Source of the DNA: Acidimicrobiia bacterium
GTDB taxonomy: Bacteria; Actinomycetota; Acidimicrobiia; IMCC26256; PALSA-555
Direction: 5' to 3'
DNA: 7,293 bases
NCBI GenBank assembly: GCA_022865365.1
Contig: JALHSW010000574.1
Coordinates: 1 to 7,293, forward strand
Shown in pieces: positions 5,761 through 7,293 of the stretch (its first letter is position 1; each line of letters begins with the position of its first letter). The notes beneath the pieces were generated by a model, which was given only the letters and a program-made list of their open reading frames with translations, was not told the DNA's origin and made no database searches. The position numbers and the translations under genes are program-made.

Positions 5761-7293
5761 CTATTGCGCGTCGTCCGCGGCGACGCCGAGCACCTCGGCC
5801 AGCTCAGGACGGCCGCGCACGCCGAGCTTCTCGTAGGCGCGTTGCAGGTGGTTCTCGACGGTCCGAGCGCTCACGAAGAGCTTCTCGGCGATCTCCTTGC
5901 TCGTCGCCCCACGGGCCGCAAGCTCCGCGACCTCGCGCTCCCGGCGGGTCAACGGTGTCGTCTCGATGCCGACCTGCAGTGCCGGGGTGTGCGCGCCCTC
6001 GCACGCGTCGGCGAGCCGTTCGGCCCGTTGCGTCGATTCGGCGGCTCGACGAGCGAGACCATCACGCGTGAACGCGCGGGCTGCGCCCGCGGCGGCCTCG
6101 GCGGCGTACAGCATCGCTCCGATCTCCTCGAACGCGTCGGCTGCCTCCTCGAAGCGCTGCGGGTCGTGGGTCGCGAGCGCCTCGGCATGCGCGAGCCGCG
6201 CCGGCATGAACGCACCGTCGACGTTTGCGGAGAGCTCCCGGAGCCTCGCCAGCGCGGCCTCGTCCTCCCCGAGTCGCACGACGTCGTGCAGTGCCGAAGC
6301 CTCGAGCGCGCCACTGCCGCACTGCCGTGCGAACTGCGCGGCGCGCCGGAGGGTGTCGACCGCCAGTGTGTATTCGCCCCGCTGCGCGAGCACGCAGGCA
6401 CGCCCTCGCTCGATCTCCGAGTCCATCATGCGCAGAGGTGTCGGCGGCTCCGCGTCGAGGTCGGCGAGCGCGGCGTCTGCCCCGTCGCGGTCACCGGCGA
6501 GAGCGAGGGCGTGGGCGAGCCCGCCGTAGCCCCACCGGGCACCCGGATGGTCGAAGTCGTCGTACACGAGCGCCGCTTCCCGGTACCACCGGGCCGCCAC
6601 CTGCACCCGACCCTGCCGGAGACTGACGCTCCCGAGGATCACCGAGAACCACGACTGGCCGTCACGAATCTGGCGTTCCGTCGCTCCGTCGTAGCCGAGG
6701 CGCGCGGTGCTTTCCGCTTCCTCGAGTCGACCGGCCTCGAAGAGCGCGAACGCACGGGCCACGAGGTAGATGCCGGGACCCGCGATCTGCATCTGGTCGC
6801 CGAGCGCGATGCGCGCGTCGACCGCACGGTCGGCGATCGCGATGGCCTCTACGGTTCGGCCGGCCAGTCCTCGCGCGACTGCGCCCGAGAGGGCACCATG
6901 CACGAACGCCCGATCCTGGTCTCCGGCGCGCTCGAGGAGGGGGTCGACGATCGCGAGCGCGTCATCGATGCGGCCCTCGAAGAGCACATGGATGGCCCGC
7001 TGGGCGTGGAGCTCGTCGCGTAGCTCCACTTCGCCAACCGCGCCTTCGGCTTCCGCGATGACCGCGTCGGCCTCGGCGGCGCGCCCGAGTCCGCGAAAGA
7101 GGTTGGATGATCGGGCTAGCGCGATCATCGTGCGATCACGATCGGTCGAGACGAGCACCTCGCCGGCACGCAGCACCTCCTCGGCTTCGTCATGTCGACC
7201 GAGCTGATCGAGGGTCTCACCGAACAGGTATGCGCTCTGCGCGCTGGGTGCCTGCGTCCACGCCGCGCGCGCGAGCCGCACGGCCAGGGCGAC
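5761..7293 (-). CDS. LuxR-family regulator with TPR-like region, C-terminal ~510 residues (LAL/MalT-like; 5' end beyond right edge)
   Basis: The frame is open to the right edge, so the first visible residues (VALAVRLARAAWTQAP) are internal. GTG at 7279-7281 could be a start in principle, but it falls inside a helical repeat. The visible part is about 440 residues of Ala/Leu/Glu-rich paired helices resembling TPRs, for example YLFGETLDQLGRHDEAEEVL and ALFEAGRLEEAESTARLGYD. A LuxR HTH follows near the end: LTRREREVAELAARGATSKE, then IAEKLFVSARTVENHLQRAY and EKLGVRGRPEL. This matches the C-terminal half of large ATP-binding LuxR regulators (LAL/MalT type, about 900 residues), whose N-terminal AAA-like ATPase would be outside the window; that domain is inferred. 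The HTH should bind DNA, and the helical region should sense an inducer or partner. Ten nucleotides separate it from the acyl-CoA dehydrogenase gene, a possible target. Confidence 0.9.
   Translation of the reverse strand, partial: VALAVRLARAAWTQAPSAQSAYLFGETLDQLGRHDEAEEVLRAGEVLVSTDRDRTMIALARSSNLFRGLGRAAEADAVIAEAEGAVGEVELRDELHAQRAIHVLFEGRIDDALAIVDPLLERAGDQDRAFVHGALSGAVARGLAGRTVEAIAIADRAVDARIALGDQMQIAGPGIYLVARAFALFEAGRLEEAESTARLGYDGATERQIRDGQSWFSVILGSVSLRQGRVQVAARWYREAALVYDDFDHPGARWGYGGLAHALALAGDRDGADAALADLDAEPPTPLRMMDSEIERGRACVLAQRGEYTLAVDTLRRAAQFARQCGSGALEASALHDVVRLGEDEAALARLRELSANVDGAFMPARLAHAEALATHDPQRFEEAADAFEEIGAMLYAAEAAAGAARAFTRDGLARRAAESTQRAERLADACEGAHTPALQVGIETTPLTRREREVAELAARGATSKEIAEKLFVSARTVENHLQRAYEKLGVRGRPELAEVLGVAADDAQ

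Noticed and set aside
4509..7023. Long plus-strand open frames (4509-6071 and 5593-7023)
   Set aside because: They are antisense to the acyl-CoA dehydrogenase and LuxR-type genes, whose motifs are unambiguous; composition is biased and no domain is recognisable.

Overview
The window is high-GC DNA (G/C dominates third codon positions throughout). Every gene I can support lies on the minus strand and is read from right to left. The protein families, the GTG starts, the possible CTG start, tight gene spacing and a probable leaderless promoter all suggest an actinobacterium. An Acidimicrobiia-like or other non-Streptomyces lineage is possible, but I cannot fix the genus.

Layout in the direction of transcription: (1) 7293-5761, the C-terminal ~510 residues of a large LuxR-type regulator with a TPR-like helical region and a terminal HTH; its N-terminus is beyond the right edge. 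(2) 5750-4593, acyl-CoA dehydrogenase. (3) 4567-4061, MaoC-like hot-dog protein. (4) 4038-3604, HIT-family nucleotide-binding protein with a zinc CxxC N-terminus, probably using a CTG start. (5) 3582-3022, uncharacterised actinobacterial-type protein with a ribbon-helix-helix (RHH)-like C-terminal half. It has its own consensus-spaced promoter, apparently leaderless, embedded in tandem 8-bp repeats. (6) 2943-1987 and 1962-1132, the ATPase and permease of an ABC-2 (DrrAB/NatAB-like) exporter. (7) 1063-167, metallo-beta-lactamase-fold hydrolase. (8) 170-1, N-terminus of a flavin reductase-like FMN-binding protein, cut by the left edge.

The acyl-CoA dehydrogenase and MaoC-like protein form a plausible fatty-acid, branched-chain or other acyl-CoA catabolism pair, possibly under the LuxR-type regulator 10 nt upstream. 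The exporter is a separate two-gene unit. The metallo-hydrolase and flavin reductase overlap by a GTGA start/stop and are probably translationally coupled.

The least ordinary features are at gene junctions. Two junctions carry tandem 16-bp repeats that duplicate the upstream gene's stop codon. One of them triplicates a GTG/TAG start-stop overlap in front of the exporter permease. A 12-bp in-frame repeat follows the flavin-reductase start. The RHH-like gene is preceded by 8-bp tandem boxes, reminiscent of how some RHH repressors (MetJ) recognise DNA. I see no rRNA, tRNA, CRISPR array, transposon or prophage signal, and no gene-free stretch longer than about 80 bases.
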